Shown one piece after another: positions 18,294 to 27,045 of a stretch of DNA of 64,000 nt (positions are counted from its first letter, which is position 1; each line of letters opens with the position of its first letter). Origin of the DNA: Rhodohalobacter sp. 614A (GTDB lineage Bacteria; Bacteroidota; Rhodothermia; Balneolales; Balneolaceae). Below the pieces are notes generated by a model. That model was not told where the DNA came from. It ran no database searches and saw only the letters and a list, made by a program, of their open reading frames with translations. The position numbers and the translations under genes are program-made. The stretch is taken from assembly GCF_021462415.1 (NCBI RefSeq), contig NZ_JAKEDS010000001.1:902273-966272 (forward strand), given 5' to 3'.

Positions 18294-18740
18294 TTACGAG
18301 TTTGTTGAAAGGATGAAAATCACTCCATAAGCAAGGCCAAGATTAAGAATCAGGTAGAGAAGGTTAGATAAAACACGAACGGATTTTCTCTGTTGTGGCC
18401 ACTCCACGTTTGCTATTTCGCCGATAATCACACCCAATCCTAAAAAGAAGAACCACGTTGTAAACAAGAATCGGGTTGAGCCTCTTACAAAAATAGTTGC
18501 CAGGTCATGAATAAAACCACTGACCAAAAAAGTCAGAATAGTTGCCACGGAAACCGGCAGGATTCTTTTGATGGGTGAGTGAATGTACTTGCCCAAATAG
18601 TAGCTGAAGACAGGGTTCCAGTATTGCCAAAAAACCTTGGGTGATTTGGCGCTAAATGATTTTGAAAACATCATTATGAGCGAGCCGGAAGCTCCCAAAG
18701 GAATTCCTGTCCGCCGAAGGACATATTGGCCCAGGCTCAT
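18294..18740 (-). CDS. Small MBOAT-like membrane protein
   Basis: 148 residues from the ATG at 18740, which has AGGA upstream; a GTG further out adds nine residues. Three or four hydrophobic segments. FWQYWNPVFSYYLGKYI followed by TFLVSGFIHDL resembles the C-terminal catalytic core of membrane-bound O-acyltransferases, where that His is the active-site residue. Normal MBOAT proteins are two to three times longer and the N-terminal membrane helices are absent. It could be a minimal relative, a truncated gene or a different family with a similar motif. It is convergent with the symporter and lies 37 bases downstream of another membrane protein gene. Confidence 0.55.
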   Translation of the reverse strand: MSLGQYVLRRTGIPLGASGSLIMMFSKSFSAKSPKVFWQYWNPVFSYYLGKYIHSPIKRILPVSVATILTFLVSGFIHDLATIFVRGSTRFLFTTWFFFLGLGVIIGEIANVEWPQQRKSVRVLSNLLYLILNLGLAYGVIFILSTNS

Positions 18741-18776
18741 ATTTTTCCTACTGGATTTCAATATCACTCTTTTTTA

Positions 18777-19328
18777 TCAGGTAATTTGTATACGCGGATC
18801 GTTCGATTTTGATATCTGAAAGACAAGAACTGATGAAACGAGTTCTATCGCCCCGCCCAAAAATGCTCCGGTAATAAACGGCAGTTGCATGACCGTGCAA
18901 AAAATCCCAGAGACGATTAAAAATCCGCCAATCCCCCAGTAAATCCGTAATCCATACAGGGTTGAAAATAACAGGTATCGGCTGCCGATGATCATCATCA
19001 TAATGGGAAAGAATAACCCGGCGTTAAAGAGCATGGCCGCATACGCAATGAAAAATCCTACAAATAATAAAACCGTACTTTCGAATACCAGGGCAGCCAG
19101 GGGATTCCCTTTTTTGTGTGATCCGGGCCGCTTTAATAATTTGCAGATAACTACCGAGATGGGATGAATAAACATTCCGCCTACAAATAATGCAATAATA
19201 CTGGCTTGGGCAGAGCTAAGCTGACCGAATAGCCCGGCGACGACCCAAACCAGTCCGGATGCAAGCAAGCCCGGTGCTCCCCCGAAATAACCAAATCTCA
19301 TATTTTCCTGTGCTTCAGCGATTGTCAT
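18777..19328 (-). CDS. Membrane protein resembling the DUF7010 family
   Basis: 183 residues with about five hydrophobic helices and short loops. The opening MTIAEAQENMRFGYFGGAPG and GLVWVVAGLFG are what I recall of small integral membrane proteins annotated as DUF7010. No catalytic motif is visible and no function is known to me. It probably shares a transcript with the small MBOAT-like gene downstream on the same strand. Its promoter must lie in the region shared with the first cold-shock leader. Confidence 0.65.
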   Translation of the reverse strand: MTIAEAQENMRFGYFGGAPGLLASGLVWVVAGLFGQLSSAQASIIALFVGGMFIHPISVVICKLLKRPGSHKKGNPLAALVFESTVLLFVGFFIAYAAMLFNAGLFFPIMMMIIGSRYLLFSTLYGLRIYWGIGGFLIVSGIFCTVMQLPFITGAFLGGAIELVSSVLVFQISKSNDPRIQIT

Positions 19329-19580
19329 ACAACATCTTTTTTATTTAAAGGTTTTAGGTCTGTCTATGGAAAAAGGAGGCAAAAGTTGCAGAATTTGATT
19401 GCCTGAAACAAGAATAGTGGTTAAATGAAGAATCACCGACCTGAAAGCACAGGGAGTTTTAGGTCTTTAAATTTGAAGAATGGCAGTTCATCAAAATTCG
19501 AGAGAACGCGAAAAGCCGGAAACACTACCCCAAAAAAATCCCCAATTTACATTCCGCCTAAATCCCCTTATCTTAAAACT

Positions 19581-19713
19581 CAATTTAATTCACACCTGCG
19601 AGAGGGTGTTTTAGTAATCTTCTCTGGAAACGACTTGGTAACGCAATTCTTTTTAGTAGTACGGATGAATGCCTGATCGTACGTGTAAAACTAACTATTA
19701 CTACACTATTATT
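19581..19713 (+). ncRNA. Conserved 5' leader of cold-shock gene 1
   Basis: This leader is nearly repeated before the second cold-shock gene (20081-20204). Shared blocks are CAATTTAATTCACACCT, AGAGGGTG, TAGTAATCT, TTGGTAACGCAA followed by TCTTTTTAG, ACGGATGAA and GTACGTGT. A hairpin ACACC/GGTGT (19592-19596 with 19605-19609) and a second stem GTACG/CGTGT (19659-19663 with 19682-19686) occur in equivalent places in both copies. Conservation outside the coding region suggests a cis-acting RNA, as known for cspA-type mRNAs. The rest of 19329-19580 holds no gene that I can support. Confidence 0.65.
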
Positions 19714-19932
19714 ATGCCACAACAAGGAAAAGTTAAATTCTTTGACTCACAAAAAGGATTTGGATTTATTAAGCCGGAAGACGGCGGAAAAGATATTTTT
19801 GTCCACAGAAACAATGTAGATGGTCTTGGACCCAACCAGGGTTTGGAAGACGATGAAAATGTAGAATTTGAAGTTGAAGATACTCCAAAAGGCCCAAGCG
19901 CAATAAATGTTGTTAGCCTGGATTACGTATAA
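19714..19932 (+). CDS. Cold-shock protein, copy 1
   Basis: 72 residues from ATG 19714 (MPQQGKVKFFDS). An upstream in-frame start at 19669 lies inside the conserved leader and is rejected. The single cold-shock domain has RNP1 KGFGFI and RNP2 DIFVHR, which bind single-stranded RNA and DNA; C-terminal GPSAINVVSLDYV closes the OB fold. The family melts RNA secondary structure during cold or growth transitions. The paralogue 270 bases downstream is about 80 percent identical by eye. Confidence 0.95.
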   Translation: MPQQGKVKFFDSQKGFGFIKPEDGGKDIFVHRNNVDGLGPNQGLEDDENVEFEVEDTPKGPSAINVVSLDYV

Positions 19933-19952
19933 ACGTAATAAACTACCTTTTT

Positions 19953-19985
19953 AAAAGCCGCATCTTACCGGATGCGGCTTTTTTT
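19953..19985 (+). terminator. Terminator of cold-shock gene 1
   Basis: AAGCCGCATC (19955-19964) pairs with GATGCGGCTT (19971-19980) across a 6-base loop, followed by Ts. A classic intrinsic terminator 20 bases after the stop. Confidence 0.92.
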
Positions 19986-20080
19986 ATGCCCGGACGGAGT
20001 TTCGTTCCCGCGTTCACCCCGTTTTTATCTTCTTAAAATCATTAATAGTTATTTTCCTGAAAAGCCTGTAACTTACGATT

Positions 20081-20204
20081 CAATTTAATTCACACCTACA
20101 AGAGGGTGGATAGTAATCTTTCTGAAATGGTTTGGTAACGCAACTCTTTTTAGCACGGATGAACACCTGAGAGTACGTGTATAAAACACTATATTACAAT
20201 CAAT
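20081..20204 (+). ncRNA. Conserved 5' leader of cold-shock gene 2
   Basis: Second copy of the leader described at 19581. The hairpin is CACC/GGTG (20093-20096 with 20105-20108). The second stem is GCACG/CGTGT (20153-20157 with 20176-20180). In the first copy the GC step of this stem is GT, so pairing survives the base change as a wobble. The spacing between blocks varies by only a few bases between the copies. Confidence 0.65.
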
Positions 20205-20423
20205 ATGTCACAACAAGGTAAAGTAAAATTCTTCGACAAAACAAAGGGCTTTGGTTTTATCAAACCCAATGATGGAGGAAAAGATATTTTTGTTCACAGA
20301 AACAATGTTCCCGATCTTGGTCCTAACCAAGGTTTGGAAGATGATGAAAACGTAGAATTCGATGTTGAAGATTCCCCTAAAGGCCCTACTGCAGTAAATG
20401 TTAAGAGCCTGGATTACGAATAA
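20205..20423 (+). CDS. Cold-shock protein, copy 2
   Basis: 72 residues, MSQQGKVKFFDKTKGFGFI. Single cold-shock domain with RNP1 KGFGFI and RNP2 DIFVHR intact. Differences from copy 1 are mostly conservative (PEDGG to PNDGG, VDGL to VPDL). It has its own leader and terminator, so it should be transcribed independently. Tandem duplication of the whole leader-gene-terminator unit is the simplest origin. Confidence 0.95.
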   Translation: MSQQGKVKFFDKTKGFGFIKPNDGGKDIFVHRNNVPDLGPNQGLEDDENVEFDVEDSPKGPTAVNVKSLDYE

Positions 20424-20451
20424 GCGATCAGATTCAACTGATTTTAAAAAC

Positions 20452-20483
20452 AAAGCCGTATCGTAAATGATGCGGCTTTTTTT
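20452..20483 (+). terminator. Terminator of cold-shock gene 2
   Basis: AAAGCCG and CGGCTTT form the outer stem with ATC/GAT inside, followed by seven Ts. It is built on the same plan as the first cold-shock terminator. Confidence 0.9.
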
Positions 20484-20542
20484 GTTTCTGTGAGGAGTAC
20501 GCTAATGATTGATCGGGGAAAAGAGTTTTTCTGAGTTCGTCA

Positions 20543-21010
20543 TTAATTTGTATCGCCTTCGGATAAGGTAAGTTTATAACGGGCAGAACCATCTTCCCCA
20601 TAAAGATTTTTTGATTCAGGATCTATTTCGTTCAGATCCTCATCAACAATGATCCAGTCTCCATCGGTAACGGGGTCAATGGTTAAAAAGAGAGATGATT
20701 GATTTTCCAAAAGCTGGTAAACCGTAATTTTACCTAATGCTTCAGATGGTTTTGGCGGGGCGCCGATGTCTCCGGCCTGAAAGATTTTTAAAGTGGTGTC
20801 GGCAGGAACAGTAACGGTACTGTCCATCTCAATAAATGCAATATTATAGGTTACCTGCATATCAGAATCGGTTTGATTGTTTACGTAGAAGTAAGACGAA
20901 GCGCCATAATCAATAATTATTTCGGGTTCCGTGCTACTTTCAAGACAGGCAGCCATTGTGAGCACAAATGCTGAGCAGGCAAAAAGGAATGCAATTTTCA
21001 TAGTTTTCAT
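20543..21010 (-). CDS. Small lipoprotein of unknown function
   Basis: 155 residues if started at the ATG at 21010, which gives a clean lipoprotein signal (MKTMKIAFLFACSAFVLTM, then AAC). An earlier in-frame ATG at 21073 adds 21 charged residues and would spoil the signal. The mature part is beta-rich and acidic, without recognised motifs; NNQTDSDMQVTYNIAF and the following strands could form a small beta-sandwich. It is divergent from the phosphoesterase-barrel gene at 21118. I do not recognise the family. Confidence 0.7.
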   Translation of the reverse strand: MKTMKIAFLFACSAFVLTMAACLESSTEPEIIIDYGASSYFYVNNQTDSDMQVTYNIAFIEMDSTVTVPADTTLKIFQAGDIGAPPKPSEALGKITVYQLLENQSSLFLTIDPVTDGDWIIVDEDLNEIDPESKNLYGEDGSARYKLTLSEGDTN

Positions 21011-21117
21011 GATAATACGTTCTATATGTAAATGATACTTTTCCCTATAATACACGGGCGTTTTCAGGTACACCTACTTTCATTTTATTATTATCTTAAG
21101 CCTCAATATTTTGATGA

Positions 21118-24100
21118 ATGTTTAAGAAGTTTACTCTCATACCCCTCCTGCTCTTACTGGCTTCCTGTACGCAGTCTGTATTGTATATTGATAAGGATGA
21201 TGATCAGCAGGTTCCACAAACTCCTCCGCCGGAGGAAGATTTGGTCTACCGTGTTTTTTTGATTGGTGATGCCGGTAAGCCCTCGCTGGACGCCCATGAA
21301 CCGGTTCTTAAACTTTTGCAATCATTTTTGGAGGATGCAGGGGAGCAGAGTTCAGCCATTTTTCTGGGGGATAATGTGTACGAAGTGGGCCTTCCCGATT
21401 CCACGGACCTGGACCGGGAATTGTATGAACGCCGGCTGATTGAACAGTTAAAAACAGTGGAGAATTTTCCGGGCCGTGTGGTGTTCATTCCCGGAAATCA
21501 CGACTGGGATAACGACGGGCCTGAGGGCTGGGAGAAGGTAAAGCGGCAGGAACAATTCATCGAAGAATATCTAGATCGGGGCAATACTTTTCTTCCTGAT
21601 GGCGGATTCCCGGGGCCGGTTACATTCAAACTCCTGGATAAAGATGATGATGAACGCCTGCGAGAAGACATTCGCCTGATTGTGCTGGATACACAGTGGT
21701 GGCTTCATCAACACGAAAAACCATACGGCGATACCGGCGATTACGAACTTTCTGATGCGGGAGACATTCTCATTGAATTGGACGACATCCTGAAGAAGCA
21801 GCGAAATGATCACTTGTTAATCGCAGCTCACCATCCGCTTATCACACATGACAATCACGGGGGCTATCTGCCGCCATCAACACATTTAAAGCCGCCTGTT
21901 TTTGGAAGCTTGTATATGTTGTACCGCCGTGTTTTCGGGTTCCGGCAGGATGTGCATCACCATCGATATCGGGGAATGGCCGATGCTCTGCAAAAGCTGT
22001 TCAACACTTACGAACTTGAGGATTTGATTTATGCCTCCGGCCATTCTCACGGGCTGCAATATCATCGGGAAGAAGGTTCGAGAATCAGCCACCATTACCT
22101 GGTCAGCGGAGCCGGCAGTAAAGAAACCTATATCGCGCACGGCCGGGGAGCCGAGTTTACTTATGGAAACAGTGGTTTTATCACGGTTCAATATTATGCC
22201 GACGGATCTGTTTGGATGGAAGGCTGGGCGCCGGAGGGCGATGGTTCAACGGGAACATTGCTTTACCGAACTGAAATGAAGCCTCCTCATGAGGATGCTT
22301 TTCCTGATGAAATTATCACTGAATCCATCCCCGATAATGATTATACCGACAGTACGAAAACCGTTGCGGCAAATCCCGGATACGATGGAAAGAGTTTTCT
22401 TTTTGAATGGATTATTGGAAAACACAATCGCAAATACTGGTCGGTAAAAAGCGAATTTCCGGTGTTTGATGTAACTGAAATTGAAGGGGGATTAACCCCG
22501 GTACGGATTGGCGGAAAAGGTCAATCCACAACGGTGCACTTAGAAAGTGAGGAAGGACGGGATTTTGTTCTCCGGTCTGTAGATAAAAGGGCAGGCCGTA
22601 TCTGGAGCGACGATCTTCGCAAGACCTTTGCCCTGGATGTGGCACAAGATCAGTTTTCCATTATCAATCCGTATGCCGCACTGGTGATTCCCGATCTGGC
22701 CGATGCCGCGGGTGTATATCATACCAATCCAAAAATCTATTTTGTTCCGGATGATCCACAACTTGGCGCTTATGCCGAAGAAATCAGTGGAGAGTTAGCG
22801 CTTTTTGAAGAGAGGCCCAACGGAGATATGAGTGATGTGGCAAGTGTTGGACATTCAGAAGAAATCCTGAGTAGTGTAGAGCTGTTGCGGGAAGTGGATA
22901 ACGATATCGATCATCGGGTGGATCAGGACGCATTCGCCCGGGCGCGCCTGCTGGATATGCTGCTTGCTGACTGGGATCGCCACAGCGATCAGTGGCGCTG
23001 GGCATCGTTTGAACCGGAAGATGAGAAGGGCAAAATCTATAAACCCGTTCCCCGTGATCGTGACGTGGCCATGATGCGCATGACCGGTTTGATTCCAAAC
23101 CTGGCCCGGTTTATGGGGCCTTTTTTCCAGTATCAAAACTTTTCGGAGAGCTATGGAAACCTGAAGGGATTGAATTTCAACTCGCTGGATATGACCCGCC
23201 GTTTTACTAATCAACTTACGCAGTCGGATTGGCTGGAGATTGCCCGGGATATTGAAACATCACTTACTGATGAGGTAATTGAAAAAGCCATTCGAAATTA
23301 CCCTGAGCCTGTTTTCGAGAAATATGGTGATGAGACAATACGGATTTTAAAAGCCCGTCGGGATAAGCTGATTGATGTGACGGAAGAGTATTACGGGTTG
23401 ATTTCGGGAGTGGTGTCCATTCCCGGAAGCAACAAGCGGGAACGGTTTGAGGTAGAGGTTCTGAGTAATGAGGAAGTGAGAGTGAAAGTCTCCAAGTTAT
23501 CCGGCAAAGGCGAATTGCGGGAGCAGTATTTTGACCGAACTTTTCAGGCAAGCGAAACCAGGGAGTTGTGGCTTTACGGGATGGGAGACAGCGATCAATT
23601 CCGCTTGTCCGGCGATTCATCCAACCCGATTAAAATCAGGGTGTCCGGTGGTTCGGGAGAAGATGAATACCTGGATGAAACTCCAAGAAAAGGGTTGGGG
23701 CGTACCGTTGTAATTTACGATACGGAATCAGGGAATCATATTGAACCCGGCAACAATACAAAAACCAAACTGGAAGATATTCCGGGCAATATCCGGTATA
23801 ATTACAAAACCGATTTCCGCTGGAATACAAACCGGCTTGGGCTTTACTTCGACTATAATTCTAACGATGGCTTGTTCTTTGGCGGCGGCCCGCAAATCAC
23901 CCGTCACGGGTTTCGGAAGCATCCGGCTTCCCACCATTTTGCGAGAGCCAATTTTGCTCCGCTGACCGGCGCAGCGAATATCCGGTATGATGGAACTTGG
24001 TACCAAATATCAGGGGATTGGAGGGCTGAACTGGATGCCCAATTTCACTTCCCAAAAAGCTATAAGAACTTCTTCGGGTTGGGCAACGAAACCACACTTG

Positions 24101-24855
24101 AAGACCGTTCGCTAAACTATTATCGCGCCAGATTATACCAATATTCGGTGGCTCCGCGGTTGGCCATCCAAAGAAATATCATGGATTTTTATACCGGCGT
24201 GCGGCTTCGGGCAACAAATGTAGATGCAGATCCCGATAACATTGTTTCTGATCCCGATTTGAACATTCCCGCCGGCGATTTTCGAGAACAATTATTTGGC
24301 GGAGTCACGCTTGGGGTGAGGTTTTCTGATATCGATAATTCGTTGAATCCACGGCACGGTTACCGGTTTCTTTCAGAAGGGGAAATTAATTTCGGGCTGA
24401 TGAATACGAGCGATAACTTCACACAACTCCATTCAGAGCTGGAACTCTATTTTTCACCGTTTACGGAATCTCAAATCACGCTTGCCAATCGTACCGGTGG
24501 CGCGCATAACTTCGGGGAGTTTCCTTTTTATGAAGCCAATACTCTTGGCGGTACCACCAATCTCAGAGGTTTCAACAACAGGCGTTTTTCCGGGCGATCC
24601 TCCTTTTTCAACAACACGGAATTGCGCCTGGAACTGTTCGATTTTTACAGATATCTGCTCGGTGGAAGTGGCGGCATTAATGGATTTTTTGATACCGGAC
24701 GGGTGTGGTCCGACGGTGAATCGTCCTCCATGTGGCACATAGGATATGGCGGGGGAATCTGGTTTAATGCTTTTGATTCGGTTTTAATAAATGCAGCAGT
24801 CGGCTTTTCTGATGAAACCACGATTTTCACTGTCAAAACAGGATTTTTATTCTGA
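21118..24855 (+). CDS. Lipoprotein metallophosphoesterase fused to a C-terminal outer-membrane barrel
   Basis: 1245 residues. Lipobox LLASC near residue 17. Residues about 42-320 are a calcineurin-like phosphoesterase with GDAG (Asp51), GDN (85-86), GNHDWD (126-131), AAHHP and SGHSHG (307-312). The C-terminal 350 residues resemble the Bac_surface_Ag/BamA barrel: NPRHGYRF, then TLGGTTNLRGFNNRRFSG, ending with aromatic TGFLF. Between them, residues about 455-700 carry a Gly-rich loop IGGKGQST, a Lys after a beta strand (near 490), ADWDRHSDQW (617-626) and KPVPRDRD (642-649), which recall atypical kinase folds. Phosphoester substrate unknown. Probably anchored in the outer membrane. The barrel and phosphoesterase calls are firm; the middle domain is a guess. 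Confidence 0.85.
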   Translation: MFKKFTLIPLLLLLASCTQSVLYIDKDDDQQVPQTPPPEEDLVYRVFLIGDAGKPSLDAHEPVLKLLQSFLEDAGEQSSAIFLGDNVYEVGLPDSTDLDRELYERRLIEQLKTVENFPGRVVFIPGNHDWDNDGPEGWEKVKRQEQFIEEYLDRGNTFLPDGGFPGPVTFKLLDKDDDERLREDIRLIVLDTQWWLHQHEKPYGDTGDYELSDAGDILIELDDILKKQRNDHLLIAAHHPLITHDNHGGYLPPSTHLKPPVFGSLYMLYRRVFGFRQDVHHHRYRGMADALQKLFNTYELEDLIYASGHSHGLQYHREEGSRISHHYLVSGAGSKETYIAHGRGAEFTYGNSGFITVQYYADGSVWMEGWAPEGDGSTGTLLYRTEMKPPHEDAFPDEIITESIPDNDYTDSTKTVAANPGYDGKSFLFEWIIGKHNRKYWSVKSEFPVFDVTEIEGGLTPVRIGGKGQSTTVHLESEEGRDFVLRSVDKRAGRIWSDDLRKTFALDVAQDQFSIINPYAALVIPDLADAAGVYHTNPKIYFVPDDPQLGAYAEEISGELALFEERPNGDMSDVASVGHSEEILSSVELLREVDNDIDHRVDQDAFARARLLDMLLADWDRHSDQWRWASFEPEDEKGKIYKPVPRDRDVAMMRMTGLIPNLARFMGPFFQYQNFSESYGNLKGLNFNSLDMTRRFTNQLTQSDWLEIARDIETSLTDEVIEKAIRNYPEPVFEKYGDETIRILKARRDKLIDVTEEYYGLISGVVSIPGSNKRERFEVEVLSNEEVRVKVSKLSGKGELREQYFDRTFQASETRELWLYGMGDSDQFRLSGDSSNPIKIRVSGGSGEDEYLDETPRKGLGRTVVIYDTESGNHIEPGNNTKTKLEDIPGNIRYNYKTDFRWNTNRLGLYFDYNSNDGLFFGGGPQITRHGFRKHPASHHFARANFAPLTGAANIRYDGTWYQISGDWRAELDAQFHFPKSYKNFFGLGNETTLEDRSLNYYRARLYQYSVAPRLAIQRNIMDFYTGVRLRATNVDADPDNIVSDPDLNIPAGDFREQLFGGVTLGVRFSDIDNSLNPRHGYRFLSEGEINFGLMNTSDNFTQLHSELELYFSPFTESQITLANRTGGAHNFGEFPFYEANTLGGTTNLRGFNNRRFSGRSSFFNNTELRLELFDFYRYLLGGSGGINGFFDTGRVWSDGESSSMWHIGYGGGIWFNAFDSVLINAAVGFSDETTIFTVKTGFLF

Positions 24856-25003
24856 TTATTATTAGCTAATCGACGATCTGGCTTGTAACAATAGAAAAGG
24901 AATTTCGTTCGAAAAACTTCATATATTATTTAACTGCTGAGGAATAATTACGTAAGGACAACTCTTTTCAAAATCCTCGAGAATTAGTGTTGTAAAAACC
25001 GGG

Positions 25004-26968
25004 ATGACACAACAGACCAACATAAGAATGCTTGCCGCTGTAATGTTTGCTGATATTGTCGGCTATTCGAAAATGATGCAGCAAGATGAACAGAAAGCTA
25101 AATTTTTGCGTGACCGCCAGCGAACCGTCATCAATAAACTCCTGCTGAAATATCATGGGCAGGTGATGCAGTATTACGGCGATGGAATTCTCATCATGTT
25201 TGGCAGTGCGTTGGATGCTGTTAACTGTGGGTGGGACATTCAGAAGAAATTGAAAAAAGATCCGGCAGTTCCCATGAGAATTGGCATTCATATGGGAGAT
25301 GTAATGTACGACGATGAAGGAATTTATGGCGATGCGGTAAACATTGCCGCACGGGTTCAGTCGCTTGGTATTTCCGGTTCGGTTATGATGTCGGGCAAAG
25401 TGGTGGATGAAATTAAAAATCAGCCGGGTTTTCGGGTTGAGTCATTCGGCGAACTGGAGCTCAAAAATATTTATATGCCCGTGGGAATTTATGCTCTTGC
25501 CAATAACGGGATTGATGTACCGTCGCAAAGTTACATTCGCAGGCTTACCGGTAGCAACCTTAAAAGCATTGCGGTTCTTCCATTCAACAATTTTAGCTCC
25601 GAAAGCGATAATGAATATTTTAGTGACGGAATCACCGAGGAAATCATAAATGCCCTGACAAGAATTAAGGATTTACAGGTGGCCTCGCGCACGTCCGTAT
25701 TCACCTATAAAAAAGACATCAAAGATATCCGGGAAATCGGGAAGGAGTTGAATGTAAGTACTGTGCTTGAAGGGAGTGTGCGAAAGGCAGGGAATAAGAT
25801 TCGTGTAACGGCCCAGCTCATCAATACGGAGAATGGTTTTCATATTTGGTCTGAGAATTTTGACGGGGAGATGGAAGATATCTTTACTGTGCAGGATGAG
25901 ATCTCCCGAAAAATTGTAGATAAGCTTCAGGATAGTTTCAGCCATGAAGAGCAGAAGCAGAAAGTTTATGAATCGTCTACCGATAGTGTTGAAGCGTACA
26001 ATTATTATCTGCAAGGTTTATACTACTGGAACAAGAGAACTCCGGAAGCTGTTTTTAAAGCCATCGATTATTTTGACCGCGCTATTGGCGAGTGCGAAAC
26101 GTACACAAACGCGCTGGCTTTCTTGGCAAACTGTTACACGTACCTCGGCACCATTGGGCACATGGCTGGCGAACGGGCATTTCTTATTGCGGAAAAATAT
26201 GCTTTGCGCGCAATTGAGATTAACAATTCCCGGGCCGACTCCTATATAGCGCTGGGATATGTAAATCTGCTTTTTAAATGGGAGTTCAGTAGTGCGGAAT
26301 CAAATTTCCGGAAGGCAATAACGCTGGAACCGGATAACAGCGAAGGACGCCAGGTTTTGGCCCTTTATTATCGGATTATCGGCAGGTATGACAAGATGCT
26401 GATACAGGCTGAATCGGCTGTTAAAATTGATCCGTTGTCGTTACCGGCGCTTCTCGAATCGGGCCGTTCTCATATGATTTTAGGAAATTATGAAAAAGCC
26501 CTGAATGCATTCAATGAAGCGTTAGAGCTGGATCCGTTATTCAGGTCAGCTTTGGAGGGTAAAGCGATGGTTTATTTGGTTCAGAAAAAGTACGACAAGT
26601 CCCTTCGTATGATTAAGAAATATGCCAAATTGATCGATTCCAAATACAGGGGAGCTACACAGCTTGCTTTTATTTATGCTATGATGGGTGATAAAGATCT
26701 TGCCGGGGAGTACCTGGATCTGATGAAAGAACGGGAGAAAGAGGAGCCGGACCGAAATCTTACGCTGGATTTTGCAATGGTTTACGCGGCACTTGGAGAT
26801 AAAGATCGTGCTTTTGAATATTTACAAAAAGCTGTAGATATAAAACTGGGATCCATCCTGTTGATCCATTCACTCCCGATTGCGGATCAATTAAAGGATG
26901 ATCCCCGGTACAATCAAATTGTGGATGAAATTGGATTGCCAAATGAAAATATCAGCGCAGATCATTAA
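25004..26968 (+). CDS. Class III nucleotide cyclase with TolB-like and TPR domains
   Basis: 654 residues. N-terminal cyclase catalytic domain (about 8-165): metal Asp17 in MFADIVGYSKM, Asp60 in YYGDGILIMF, and transition-state Asn/Arg in DAVNIAARVQ. Residues about 185-320 (SIAVLPFNNFSSESDNEYFS, VLEGSVRKAGNKIRVTAQL) match the FlgO/TolB-N-like domain usual in this subfamily, and the rest is TPR repeats. By eye, the two positions that select adenine (Lys and Asp in classical adenylyl cyclases) are Gln56 and Gly106, so the product nucleotide is uncertain. Seventy-seven bases downstream begins a Pycsar-type effector gene, then an HD hydrolase. Confidence 0.9.
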   Translation: MTQQTNIRMLAAVMFADIVGYSKMMQQDEQKAKFLRDRQRTVINKLLLKYHGQVMQYYGDGILIMFGSALDAVNCGWDIQKKLKKDPAVPMRIGIHMGDVMYDDEGIYGDAVNIAARVQSLGISGSVMMSGKVVDEIKNQPGFRVESFGELELKNIYMPVGIYALANNGIDVPSQSYIRRLTGSNLKSIAVLPFNNFSSESDNEYFSDGITEEIINALTRIKDLQVASRTSVFTYKKDIKDIREIGKELNVSTVLEGSVRKAGNKIRVTAQLINTENGFHIWSENFDGEMEDIFTVQDEISRKIVDKLQDSFSHEEQKQKVYESSTDSVEAYNYYLQGLYYWNKRTPEAVFKAIDYFDRAIGECETYTNALAFLANCYTYLGTIGHMAGERAFLIAEKYALRAIEINNSRADSYIALGYVNLLFKWEFSSAESNFRKAITLEPDNSEGRQVLALYYRIIGRYDKMLIQAESAVKIDPLSLPALLESGRSHMILGNYEKALNAFNEALELDPLFRSALEGKAMVYLVQKKYDKSLRMIKKYAKLIDSKYRGATQLAFIYAMMGDKDLAGEYLDLMKEREKEEPDRNLTLDFAMVYAALGDKDRAFEYLQKAVDIKLGSILLIHSLPIADQLKDDPRYNQIVDEIGLPNENISADH

Positions 26969-27045
26969 TCGTAAGCATTAAATTTGATTCTCTCTACCTT
27001 TCAGGGGAGAAAGTTCTAAAACCAAAACATCAATAAACCAAACAC

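Noticed and set aside
19425-19676. 83-codon frame before the first cold-shock gene
   Set aside because: Its second half lies in the leader conserved with the other cold-shock gene, where conservation follows RNA blocks and not the reading frame.
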